Below are positions 15,720 to 23,646 of a stretch of DNA of 29,809 nucleotides, piece after piece. The stretch comes from JACMJP01 sp046160675 (GTDB taxonomy: Bacteria; Bacteroidota; Bacteroidia; Chitinophagales; BACL12). The first letter of the stretch is position 1. Each line of letters begins with the position of its first letter. The notes beneath the pieces were generated by a model. It saw only the letters and a program-made list of their open reading frames with translations. It was not told where the DNA came from and ran no database searches. The position numbers were made by a program, and so were the translations under genes. The stretch covers positions 1 through 29,809 of the forward strand of contig JBJXHH010000185.1 of the NCBI GenBank assembly GCA_046160675.1, in the 5' to 3' direction.

Positions 15720-16592
15720 ATGAATGAGCAAGAGATACAGGCACTTATTGCATTGTTAGACGATTCTGACAGGGAAGTGTTTGACCATGTTTCAAGTAAA
15801 CTTTTATCCCTTGGACCCCAGGTAATTGAAAAACTGGAAGATGCCTACACTTCTATTCCCGACCCGCTTGTTCAGGAAAGAATAGAAATCATCATTCACC
15901 AGATCCAGTTTGAAGGAATTGAAAAAGATATTTTACAATGGAGCAGGAATGAAAGCGATAATCTTTTGGAAGGAGTTTTGATTGTAACCCGCCATCAATA
16001 CCCTGAATTAAATGAAGAAAAAGTAAACAAGTTTTTAAGCCGTGTTAAAAAAGATATCTGGATTGGGTTGAATCATTATCTTTCTCCGCTGGAACAAATG
16101 AATGTTGTAAATCAGACTTTATTCGGGCATTATAGTCTTACCGGAAATAATAATACAGAACAGGAGCAGAGTATAAGTTACTTGAACAATGTAATTGAGA
16201 CCAGTAAAGGAAATCATTTTTCTTTAGGATTGTTATATCTTACTCTTTGCCAGCAACTGGAAATGCCTGTGTATGGTGTTTGCCTTAGCAGCCATTTTAT
16301 TCTTGTAAGAACAAAAGATTATATAGTTGATTTTAACGACACGGAAAAGCTAAAAAATGATATTTTGTTTTATGTAAATCCTTTCAATAAAGGGCTTGCA
16401 TTTTCAGAAAGAGAAATAAATATTTATCTGAAGAAACTTGAATTGGACCCGCAGAATAAATATTTCCTTCCGGCATCAAATACTACCATCATTAAAGAAT
16501 ACATCAGCTTCCTCTCAAAATTTTATTCAAAGCCAGATGAACATCAAAAAGCAAATGACCTTAACAGGTTAAGTGATCTTATTTCAGATTAG
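15720..16592 (+). CDS. SirB1-like transglutaminase-fold protein
   Basis: This 290-residue protein opens with a helical, HEAT-like region (LIALLDDSDREVFDHVSSKL ... IPDPLVQERIEIII). The middle resembles the SirB1/transglutaminase-like family: SYLNNVIETSKGNHFSLGLL, CQQLEMPVYGVCLSSHFILV, then YIVDFND. The His of SHF and the Asp of DFND sit where the catalytic His and Asp of transglutaminases would be. The nucleophilic Cys position appears to be His in GNHFSLG, so enzymatic activity is doubtful, as in other SirB1 relatives. The function is unknown. It follows topA by 10 bases and is probably co-transcribed. Its stop is 2 bases from the convergent prfB stop. Confidence 0.78.
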   Translation: MNEQEIQALIALLDDSDREVFDHVSSKLLSLGPQVIEKLEDAYTSIPDPLVQERIEIIIHQIQFEGIEKDILQWSRNESDNLLEGVLIVTRHQYPELNEEKVNKFLSRVKKDIWIGLNHYLSPLEQMNVVNQTLFGHYSLTGNNNTEQEQSISYLNNVIETSKGNHFSLGLLYLTLCQQLEMPVYGVCLSSHFILVRTKDYIVDFNDTEKLKNDILFYVNPFNKGLAFSEREINIYLKKLELDPQNKYFLPASNTTIIKEYISFLSKFYSKPDEHQKANDLNRLSDLISD

Positions 16593-16594
16593 TT

Positions 16595-17672
16595 TTATTC
16601 CATCAATAGGTAAGCCCGTATAAAATCATCAAGTCCCCCGTTTAATACTGCATCTGCATTTCCGGTTTCATACCCTGTTCTTGCATCTTTCACTAACTTA
16701 TAAGGGTGTAATACATAGTTTCTTATCTGGCTTCCCCATTCAATCTTCTTTTTACTACCTTCTATTTTATCTTTTTCAGCCTGTTGTTTTTGTAATTCAA
16801 GATCATAAAGTTTACTGCGAAGCATCTGCATTGCCATTTCCCTGTTCTGACCCTGTGTTCTGTTAACCTGGCAACTTACTACAATACCTGTGGGAATATG
16901 TGTTACCCGAACTGCTGTTTCTACCTTATTCACATTTTGACCACCGGCGCCTCCGCTCCTGAAAGTATCCCAGGATAGATCGCTGGGTGAAATATTAATT
17001 TCAATAGTATCGTCAATGAGCGGAGTAACGAAAACGCTTGCAAAGCTTGTATGTCGTTTTGCGTTCGCATCAAAAGGGGAGATGCGCACAAGCCTGTGAA
17101 CTCCATTTTCACTTTTTAATAATCCGTAGGGAAATTCGCCTTCAACCTCTAATGAGGCTGATTTTATTCCTGCAACATCTCCTGCCTGGTAATCTAATTC
17201 TGTTACTTTGAAGCCGCTTTTTTGAGCCCACATTAAATACATACGATAGAGCATACTCGCCCAGTCGCAACTTTCAGTTCCGCCAGCCCCTGAGTTAATA
17301 GTAATAATAGCGGGCAAAGCATCTTCAGGCTCACTAAGGGTAGATTTAAACTCAAGTTCATCAACTAAAGCATAAGTAGATTTATAAGCGGTTTCCACTT
17401 CCTCCTCACTAGCTTCATTTGAGTTGTAGAACTCAAATAATACAGCAAGATCCTCCACCGAAGTTTCCGCCTTTTCATATTGATTGATGAAAAGATTATT
17501 TACTTTAATGCGTTTTAAAACCGTTTCTGCATTTTTTGGGTCATCCCAAAAGCCTGTCTGCTGGGTTATTTGTTCATCTTCCTGAACCTGTATTTTCCTG
17601 TCATCGTAGTCAAAGAAACCTCCTCAAAACCAGAAGTTTTTCTTTTAATTCTGTTAAATGCTCAAATGTCAT
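16595..17672 (-). CDS. prfB: Peptide chain release factor 2, with programmed +1 frameshift
   Basis: The gene reads from an ATG at 17672 for 20 codons (MTFEHLTELKEKLLVLRRFL) to an in-frame TGA at 17610-17612. Skipping one base (17612) continues with DYDDRKIQVQEDEQ and then QQTGFWDDPKNAETVLKRI, down to the stop at 16595, for 358 residues in all. This is the autoregulated RF2 arrangement: when RF2 is scarce, ribosomes pause at TGA and shift +1. RF2 releases nascent chains at UGA and UAA. The stop-recognition SPF motif lies at about residues 198-200 and the catalytic GGQ at 243-245 (RSGGAGGQNVNKVETA). A GTG inside the second frame at 17458 is not a true start. Its 3' end meets the SirB1-like gene tail to tail. 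Confidence 0.95.
17609..17624 (-). promoter_or_regulatory. prfB recoding site: AGGAGG TTT CTT TGA C
   Basis: On the minus strand AGGAGG (17619-17624) is followed by one codon (TTT), then the slippery CTT (17613-17615), the TGA stop (17610-17612) and a C. The spacing is the same as in the E. coli prfB site (AGGGGG TAT CTT TGA C), where the internal Shine-Dalgarno element stimulates the +1 shift. Confidence 0.95.
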
Positions 17673-17762
17673 AGCCTCTTCTTATGTTTTTAACTGTAAA
17701 ATTTGTGCGAAGCTACACATCAATTATTAAATATATAGTTTTGGCAAGTTTAGGATTGTTTT

Positions 17763-18086
17763 TTAATCTAATTTGTATTTATTGAGAAGGGTACCTACAA
17801 TGATCTCAGTGCCTTTCATTTCTTCTGTTACTGTCAATAATAATTCATTCTTCCCTTTTTTTCGATACCAAACTTTGGCACCAACCTCTGCACTGACATA
17901 ACTTGTTGACATTGGTGATAAATTTGGCTTCATAACTCCTTCAATAACCAAAGGAATTGATTTTAGAGAATTGTTTTTCAAAACAAAATTAACCACTACG
18001 GGTTCTTTGTAAGTTTGAATTTGACCATAACCAGTGGCTGAAAAAAGCAGCATGAAACTGACTGTAATAAACATCGATTTTTTCAT
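17763..18086 (-). CDS. Small secreted protein, function unknown
   Basis: This 107-residue protein has a clear signal peptide (MKKSMFITVSFMLLFSATGY, cleavage likely after GYG or GYGQ). The mature part is about 85 residues, predicted beta-rich, and alternates hydrophobic and polar residues (VVVNFVLKNNSLKSIPLVIE ... VGAKVWYRKKGKNELLLTV). No Cys, lipobox or catalytic motif is present. It lies 90 bases downstream of the prfB start and 43 bases after the hydroxylase gene on the same strand. I do not recognise a family. It would act in the periplasm or at the outer membrane. Confidence 0.7.
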   Translation of the reverse strand: MKKSMFITVSFMLLFSATGYGQIQTYKEPVVVNFVLKNNSLKSIPLVIEGVMKPNLSPMSTSYVSAEVGAKVWYRKKGKNELLLTVTEEMKGTEIIVGTLLNKYKLD

Positions 18087-18129
18087 TCAAGTAAAACAGA
18101 TATAATTAAAAGATGTTTATTAGTTAACA

Positions 18130-18738
18130 TCATTTAACAGCCCTGGGTGGAAATGTTCCGAACACATAATCCCAAAGTGGGGAAGAAACCCCGTAAGCCT
18201 TGTCAGGATATTTATAATGATGCAGGGCATGATAGCTCCACCAGAATTTCAAACCTTTTACAGGTTTCCAGGCATGTGTTGCAAAATGTATTAATGTGTA
18301 TAAATTATAACCGCACAAAACGCCTGCTACAAAAGCAAATGCAGTATTTTGTAAAACCAGGTAATGCAGAGAGAATAAAATGGCAGCGATTAAAGTACCA
18401 GGAACCGGGGGCATTGTTACTCGTTCTACATCTCTTGGAAAATCATGATGAACGCCATGCATCATGTAATGTATTCGTTTAACGATCTTATTTTCATTAA
18501 TGAAATGAAAGACAAACCTGTGCAGAAGATATTCATATAAGGTCCAGAAGAAGATACCTGTAAAAAAAAGGCCGAGTGTTTTGCCCACGGAAATATCTGT
18601 TAACCGATTGCTTAACAGCAATAAACCTGTGATTAACAAAACATAATAACTAAATGAGACAGGATATGGTGCCCGGGTAATGAACTCTAAAAAAGGGTTC
18701 TTAAACAACCTACTCCTGCTTTTGTTATCTGGCGTCAT
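18130..18738 (-). CDS. Sterol desaturase / fatty acid 2-hydroxylase family membrane protein
   Basis: This 202-residue integral membrane di-iron protein has the histidine clusters of the fatty acid hydroxylase superfamily: HRFVFHF, HYMMHGVHHDFP, HFATHAW and HALHHYKYP. These are separated by hydrophobic segments (VSFYYVLLITGLLLLS, LGLFFTGIFFWTLYEYLL, ALIAAILF-like and FVAGVLCGYNLYTLI). The arrangement HX4H ... HX2HH ... HX2HH and the small size resemble fatty acid 2-hydroxylases, which hydroxylate the acyl chain of sphingolipids. Sphingolipids occur in many Bacteroidota, so such a role is plausible, but the substrate cannot be read from the sequence. It is divergent from glpD (132 bases apart). 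Confidence 0.82.
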   Translation of the reverse strand: MTPDNKSRSRLFKNPFLEFITRAPYPVSFSYYVLLITGLLLLSNRLTDISVGKTLGLFFTGIFFWTLYEYLLHRFVFHFINENKIVKRIHYMMHGVHHDFPRDVERVTMPPVPGTLIAAILFSLHYLVLQNTAFAFVAGVLCGYNLYTLIHFATHAWKPVKGLKFWWSYHALHHYKYPDKAYGVSSPLWDYVFGTFPPRAVK

Positions 18739-18870
18739 AACAAAAATTGGTTTTTGTAAAGTTACTCTTAGTTATTAGAAATAAAAATGATATTTATCAT
18801 TGCAAAAATTTTACCAATACTTGTGAAATAACATTTTTTTTCAAACAAAAATGCATCGTATTTTAGGCGC

Positions 18871-20517
18871 ATGCTATTATCTGCAACTTCCAGGAAGGAT
18901 ACTATAAAAGAAATTACAGGCCAAAAGTTTGACCTTATTGTGATTGGAGGGGGGATAACAGGAGCAGGAGTTGCTCTTGATGGAGCATCAAGAGGTATCA
19001 ACGTTTTACTCCTTGAAAAAAATGACTTTGCCAGTGGTACCTCCTCAAAATCAACTAAACTGATTCACGGAGGACTGCGCTACCTGAAACAACTTGAGTT
19101 TGGATTGGTGAGAAAAGTTGGCAAGGAAAGGGCTGTTATCTATCACCTGGCCCCGCATTTAGTAATACCTGTAAATATGTTGCTGCCAATTTATAAGAAA
19201 GGTAGTCTTGGAAGGCTATCGACGTCTTTGGCGCTTTGGGTTTACGATTTTCTGGCAAAAGTGAGGAAAGAAGATGAATATAAAATGCTCGGAAAAACGC
19301 AAACGCAAAAGGAAGAACCACTTTTAGAAACAAAAGGATTAATTGGTGGAGCCGTTTATAAAGAGTACAGAACTGATGATGCAAGACTTACACTCGCTGT
19401 TATAAAAAAGGCGGCGGAGTATGGGGCTAAATGTTTAAGTTATACTGAAGTGAAGGATTTTTTGCGAACCGGTGAAAAAATAACCGGGGTATTAGTTAAG
19501 AACAAAATTGGACGGGATGATTTTGAAGTGCATGCTGATGAAGTGGTAAACGCCGCAGGACCCTGGGCGGATGAATTGAGAAATTTGACAAACGAAAAAA
19601 TTTCAAAAAGACTTTTCCTTACAAAGGGCATTCATGTTGTAGCAAAAAAAGAGAAACTACCTCTTAAGCATGCTGTTTATTTTGATGTACCAAAAGATCA
19701 GAGGATGATATTTGCAATACCACGGGGGGAAATAGTGTATATAGGAACAACTGATACTGCTTACACAGGCGATAATGAAAAAATTCCTGTTTTACAACAT
19801 GATATTACATATTTGTTAAATGCAGTAAATGCAACTTTCCCTTCTGCACATTTAAAGGAAAATGACATAATTTCATCATGGGCAGGTTTGAGACCGTTGA
19901 TTTATGAAGAAGGGAAATCCCCTTCAGAGGTATCAAGGAAAGATGAAATATTTTTCTCAGAAGATGGACTGATCACCATTGCCGGCGGGAAACTTACAGG
20001 TTATAGGAAGATGGCAATGGAAGTTGTAGATATAGCAGCAGAAAGACTTACAAAGCGGACTGGTAAACAAATTCCTCTCAGCAAAACAGAACATATAAAA
20101 CTGTTTGGAGCTGATTTTTCAATACCAATTGAAGAATTTATCGAAAGAAGAACCGGGGAAGCAAAACAAGTCGGTTTGAATAAAGAAGTTATAACCTACC
20201 TTGTATATAATTACGGAACTGACGCTGAAAAAATTATTCAAACAGCTTTTGAAATTGCTCAGAAAATTCCGAATGCAGAGAAACGATTGCTTTTTGCAGA
20301 GTTGAAATATTGTGTCGAACATGAGATGACTTGTACCCTCAGTGATTTCCTTGTAAGAAGAACAGGGAAAATGTATTTTGATAAAGAGGCGGTTTTAAAA
20401 AATTATAAACAAGTTGCAATCTATTTGCAGGAATTACTAGAACTTACTGAAGTGCAGCTTCAGGAGCAGGTGAAAATGTTTGAAAATGAATTGTTCGGTT
20501 TGTTTACTGCATCATAG
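18871..20517 (+). CDS. glpD: FAD-dependent glycerol-3-phosphate dehydrogenase
   Basis: This 548-residue enzyme oxidises sn-glycerol 3-phosphate to dihydroxyacetone phosphate and passes electrons to the quinone pool at the inner membrane. The dinucleotide-binding motif IGGGITGAG sits at about residues 25-33, followed by LLLEKNDFASGTSSKSTKLI and HGGLRYL, which are typical of GlpD/GlpA. Further marks are VVNAAGPWAD, IYIGTTDTAYTGD-like (residues VYIGTTDTAYTGDNEKIP) and TIAGGKLTGYRKMA. The C-terminal DAO_C domain ends with MTCTLSDFLVRRTGKMYFD. Length is normal. An ATG at 18851 is out of frame, so 18871 is used. No glpF or glpK is adjacent. Confidence 0.95.
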   Translation: MLLSATSRKDTIKEITGQKFDLIVIGGGITGAGVALDGASRGINVLLLEKNDFASGTSSKSTKLIHGGLRYLKQLEFGLVRKVGKERAVIYHLAPHLVIPVNMLLPIYKKGSLGRLSTSLALWVYDFLAKVRKEDEYKMLGKTQTQKEEPLLETKGLIGGAVYKEYRTDDARLTLAVIKKAAEYGAKCLSYTEVKDFLRTGEKITGVLVKNKIGRDDFEVHADEVVNAAGPWADELRNLTNEKISKRLFLTKGIHVVAKKEKLPLKHAVYFDVPKDQRMIFAIPRGEIVYIGTTDTAYTGDNEKIPVLQHDITYLLNAVNATFPSAHLKENDIISSWAGLRPLIYEEGKSPSEVSRKDEIFFSEDGLITIAGGKLTGYRKMAMEVVDIAAERLTKRTGKQIPLSKTEHIKLFGADFSIPIEEFIERRTGEAKQVGLNKEVITYLVYNYGTDAEKIIQTAFEIAQKIPNAEKRLLFAELKYCVEHEMTCTLSDFLVRRTGKMYFDKEAVLKNYKQVAIYLQELLELTEVQLQEQVKMFENELFGLFTAS

Positions 20518-20668
20518 TAACTCTCCAATAACTCCTTGATGATTCTTGTAAACATTGATTTTTCCATTAGTGTCCGCATTTACATACAATGTCCACATAT
20601 GAGTGTGTTTTGACGACTTTGTGTAAAAATGCCAGAGTGTATTTTCGGTACGACAACTGAAACAGCCA

Positions 20669-22012
20669 TTGAAGAAGAAAGCAAAAGTGCAGAAAGAAAA
20701 AAAGATTTTCATTCTTGACACATCCGTTATTTTACATGACCATAACTCCGTAAACAATTTCGAGGAACATGATGTCATTATCCCAATTACTGTATTGGAA
20801 GAGTTAGATAATTTCAAGAAAGGAAATGAGACAATCAATTTCGAGGCGAGAGAGTTTATCCGGTTCCTCGACAAGAAATCAAAAGAAGGAACCCTGCAGG
20901 AATGGAAGCCCATTAACGGCCGAAGCACCGGCAATATGATGGTAATGATGTATGAACTTAACGGGATTAATGCCGAGGAAATCTTTGGTGAAGAAAAGCC
21001 AGATCATAAAATACTTAATACTGCTTTAGTTGCCAAGAAAAAATATCCGCAGCATAAAGTTATTTTAGTTACAAAAGATATTAACCTTCGGTTAAAAGCA
21101 AAATCTTTAGGTTTGTTTAGTGAAGATTACCTGAATGATAAGATCGAAGATCCTGAGTTTTTAAAAGAACCTATAGAAACCATTGAGGGAGTAAAACATG
21201 AAACTATAGATGAGATTTATGAAGAGGGTTCCATCAGTTTTAAGAAGATCATTAAACAAGAACCTTATGCTAACCAGTGTTTTATTCTAAAAAACGGCAG
21301 CAGTAGTGTGCTTGCTACGTATGACGCTGAAGAAAAATCATTTCATAAAATATCGAAACATGCGGCTTTTGGGATAAAACCGAAGAATGCCGACCAGAGT
21401 TTTGCCTTAAACGCTATCTTGAACACAGAGGTAAAATTGGTTGCACTCCAGGGAGTAAGTGGAAGTGGGAAAACTTTGCTGGCCTTGGCGGGAGCACTGG
21501 AACAACGCAGAAATTATAAGCAGATATTTCTTGCCCGCCCTATTATTCCTTTGAATAATAAAGATATTGGTTACCTACCGGGTGATATAAAAAGTAAACT
21601 CAATCCTTATATGGAACCCTTGTGGGATAACTTAAAAGTAATTCAAAACCAATATGAACAACACGATAGCGAATACAAGGCTATTAACCAGATGATTGAG
21701 CAAGAGAAACTGGTGATTCAGCCGCTTGCGTATATCAGGGGAAGAAGTATCTCGAACATTTTTTTCATAATTGATGAAGCCCAAAACCTTACTCCGCTTG
21801 AAGTAAAAACGATTATTACCAGGGCAGGAGAGAATACAAAAATTGTTTTCACCGGCGACATTAACCAGATAGATACGCCTTATTTAGACACTCACAGCAA
21901 CGGGCTGAGTTATCTTATTGACAAGATAAAAAACCACCCAATGTGTTCTGTTATTACTATGCAAAAAGGGGAAAGGAGTGAATTGGCAAACCTTGCAAAT
22001 GATTTGTTATAA
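20669..22012 (+). CDS. PIN domain-PhoH ATPase (PhoH2/YlaK-type), TTG start
   Basis: This 447-residue protein joins an N-terminal PIN ribonuclease domain (FILDTSVILHDH, Asp17, then VLEELDNFKKG) to a C-terminal PhoH-type ATPase. Walker A is GVSGSGKT (residues 262-269) and Walker B is FFIIDEAQNLTP, followed by TRAGENTKIVFTGDINQID. PhoH2 proteins are RNA helicase/ribonuclease fusions related to toxin-antitoxin elements. No ATG exists in frame before the PIN domain: the frame upstream is open only to 20627, and the best start is TTG at 20669 (GTG at 20687 is an alternative). A bidirectional terminator follows at 22075-22113. Confidence 0.88.
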   Translation: MKKKAKVQKEKKIFILDTSVILHDHNSVNNFEEHDVIIPITVLEELDNFKKGNETINFEAREFIRFLDKKSKEGTLQEWKPINGRSTGNMMVMMYELNGINAEEIFGEEKPDHKILNTALVAKKKYPQHKVILVTKDINLRLKAKSLGLFSEDYLNDKIEDPEFLKEPIETIEGVKHETIDEIYEEGSISFKKIIKQEPYANQCFILKNGSSSVLATYDAEEKSFHKISKHAAFGIKPKNADQSFALNAILNTEVKLVALQGVSGSGKTLLALAGALEQRRNYKQIFLARPIIPLNNKDIGYLPGDIKSKLNPYMEPLWDNLKVIQNQYEQHDSEYKAINQMIEQEKLVIQPLAYIRGRSISNIFFIIDEAQNLTPLEVKTIITRAGENTKIVFTGDINQIDTPYLDTHSNGLSYLIDKIKNHPMCSVITMQKGERSELANLANDLL

Positions 22013-22074
22013 ATATGTTCAAGTAGAGGTTGTTATTGATTGTTTAAAATTTAAATCCAGAGAAGAATCTTTAT

Positions 22075-22113
22075 AAAAAAAACTTCCGCTTCAGTAAAGC
22101 GGAAGTTTTTTTT
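22075..22113. terminator. Bidirectional rho-independent terminator between phoH and floA
   Basis: A perfect 11-bp stem, AACTTCCGCTT (22081-22091) with AAGCGGAAGTT (22097-22107), closes a 5-base loop (CAGTA). It is preceded by an A-run and followed by a T-run, so it can end transcripts from both convergent genes. Confidence 0.92.
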
Positions 22114-22130
22114 ATAAAATGAATACATAA

Positions 22131-23117
22131 TTACTTATCGTCTTTCTTTATCTGCCCTTTGCCCAGAGAATCCCGCATATCAGTATCTGCCTGAATGTTT
22201 TTCATTTTGTAGTAATCCATGATCCCGAGGTTGCCCGACTTAAATGCTTGTGCAATTGCAAGTGGAATTTCAACTTCTGCTTCTATCACTTTTGCCCTCG
22301 CTTCCTGCGCTTTGGCTTTCATTTCCTGTTCAATTGCCACTGCCATCGCTCTGCGTTCCTCAGCTTTTGCTTGCGCAATATTTTTATCAGCATTCGCCTG
22401 ATCCATCTGCAGTTCTGCGCCAATATTTTTTCCAATGTCAATATCTGCAATATCAATAGAAAGGATTTCAAATGCTGTTCCGCTATCTAAACCTTTTCCC
22501 AACACTGTTTTTGAGATCGTATCAGGATTTTCCATCACCGCTTTATGATTTGCCGCAGAACCGATTGTTGTTACAATCCCTTCGCCGATCCTTGCAAGAA
22601 TAGTTGCTTCGCCCGCACCCCCAACAAGTTTTTGAATATTCGCCCGAACAGTTACCCTTGCTTTCGCAATGAGTTGGATACCATCTTTGGCAACAGCAGT
22701 AACAGGTGGAGATTCAATCACTTTCGGCACCACACTCATTTGCACAGCTTCCAGCACATCCCTTCCTGCAAGATCAATAGCTGTTGCTGCTTTAAAATCA
22801 AGGGGAATGTTTGCTTTGTCTGCACTAATAAGTGCATTGATAACTCTTTTCACATTCCCTCCAGCAAGATAATGCGCCTCTAACTGATCCCTTGTAACCT
22901 GAACACCGGCTTTATGTGCTGTTACCAACGTATCAACTATTACCGTTGGGCTTACTTTCCGCCAGGGCATAATGATAAGTTGCAGCAGGCTGATACTAAC
23001 CCCTGATAAAACGGATTGCAACCAGAGCCTGAATGTGCGGATGATGGCGAAAAAGAAAATGAGTACTACTATTCCTACTATAATGAGTACTATTAATGTG
23101 AGTTGGCTACTGTCCAT
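22131..23117 (-). CDS. floA: Flotillin-like protein FloA
   Basis: This 328-residue membrane scaffold protein is of the FloA (YqfA) type. It has an N-terminal hydrophobic segment (LTLIVLIIVGIVVLIFFFAI, residues 6-25) and a second (VLSGVSISLLQLIIM). The SPFH-like core includes VTRDQLEAHYLAGGNVKRVI and GRDVLEAVQMSVVPKVIESP, then ARIGEGIVTTIGSAANHKAV. The C-terminal Ala/Glu-rich coiled coil reads AQAKAEERRAMAVAIEQEMK. Flotillins organise functional membrane microdomains. It lies 37 bases after nfeD on the same strand, the conserved nfeD-floA arrangement, so the two act together. Length is normal and the ATG is well supported. Confidence 0.95.
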   Translation of the reverse strand: MDSSQLTLIVLIIVGIVVLIFFFAIIRTFRLWLQSVLSGVSISLLQLIIMPWRKVSPTVIVDTLVTAHKAGVQVTRDQLEAHYLAGGNVKRVINALISADKANIPLDFKAATAIDLAGRDVLEAVQMSVVPKVIESPPVTAVAKDGIQLIAKARVTVRANIQKLVGGAGEATILARIGEGIVTTIGSAANHKAVMENPDTISKTVLGKGLDSGTAFEILSIDIADIDIGKNIGAELQMDQANADKNIAQAKAEERRAMAVAIEQEMKAKAQEARAKVIEAEVEIPLAIAQAFKSGNLGIMDYYKMKNIQADTDMRDSLGKGQIKKDDK

Positions 23118-23154
23118 AATTGTTTGTTTTTAAGTTTTTTTTGATACTGAGATA

Positions 23155-23622
23155 TCAGATCTTCTTTACATAAATTTTATACTTGTCAATTTTAATAATC
23201 TCTACTTCTGTGTCTTTATCAATAAAATTCCCGGTTGAATACACAGTTATTCTCTCGTCGTTTAAAAATACTGCTTTTCCTTCAGGGCGCAGAGCGGAGA
23301 AAGTTTTTCCTATATCGCCTACCTTGTATTTTGAAAAATCTTCAACATTCACTTTCCCGTCAATGTTTGAATACAATGCCCATTTTTTTGACTGGATGCG
23401 CTTATATCCGATGTATAACGTAATGCCCATGCCGATGATGCTTCCGCTCAGAAGCCAGGTGCCCACAGTGTTTCCGTAGTCTTTATACCCAAGATAAACA
23501 CCTACCCCGATGATGACAAAACCCAGTAATGTAAGTATTGATGTTCCGGGGATGAGAAAGATTTCAACGAACATGAACAATAATCCTAAAAAAATTATTG
23601 CGATGATTAAGAATAAATCCAT
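23155..23622 (-). CDS. nfeD: NfeD family membrane protein
   Basis: This 155-residue protein has three hydrophobic segments in the first 90 residues (LFLIIAIIFLGLLFMFVEI, ILTLLGFVIIGVGVYLGY, TWLLSGSIIGMGITLYIGY). A C-terminal soluble OB-fold domain follows (GDIGKTFSALRPEGKAVFLN ... TEVEIIKIDKYKIYVKKI). This is the short NfeD form, without the ClpP-like protease domain. NfeD proteins are encoded next to SPFH/flotillin genes and support microdomain assembly, which fits floA immediately downstream. The start is supported by a -7 box (TATTTTTG, 23628-23635) only 5 bases upstream of the ATG. Confidence 0.9.
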   Translation of the reverse strand: MDLFLIIAIIFLGLLFMFVEIFLIPGTSILTLLGFVIIGVGVYLGYKDYGNTVGTWLLSGSIIGMGITLYIGYKRIQSKKWALYSNIDGKVNVEDFSKYKVGDIGKTFSALRPEGKAVFLNDERITVYSTGNFIDKDTEVEIIKIDKYKIYVKKI

Positions 23623-23627
23623 GAAGG

Positions 23628-23635
23628 CAAAAATA
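23628..23635 (-). promoter_or_regulatory. -7 promoter box TATTTTTG before nfeD-floA
   Basis: This is an exact TAnnTTTG match on the minus strand, 5 bases from the nfeD ATG. The mRNA would be leaderless or nearly so. The preceding gene ends at 23647, so the box lies in the short gap and gives the pair its own transcript. Confidence 0.45.
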
Positions 23636-23646
23636 ATCTTAAAAAC

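Noticed and set aside
20512..20934. 140-residue minus-strand frame over the glpD-phoH gap
   Set aside because: More than half of it is antisense to the conserved PIN domain of phoH and it has no family features.
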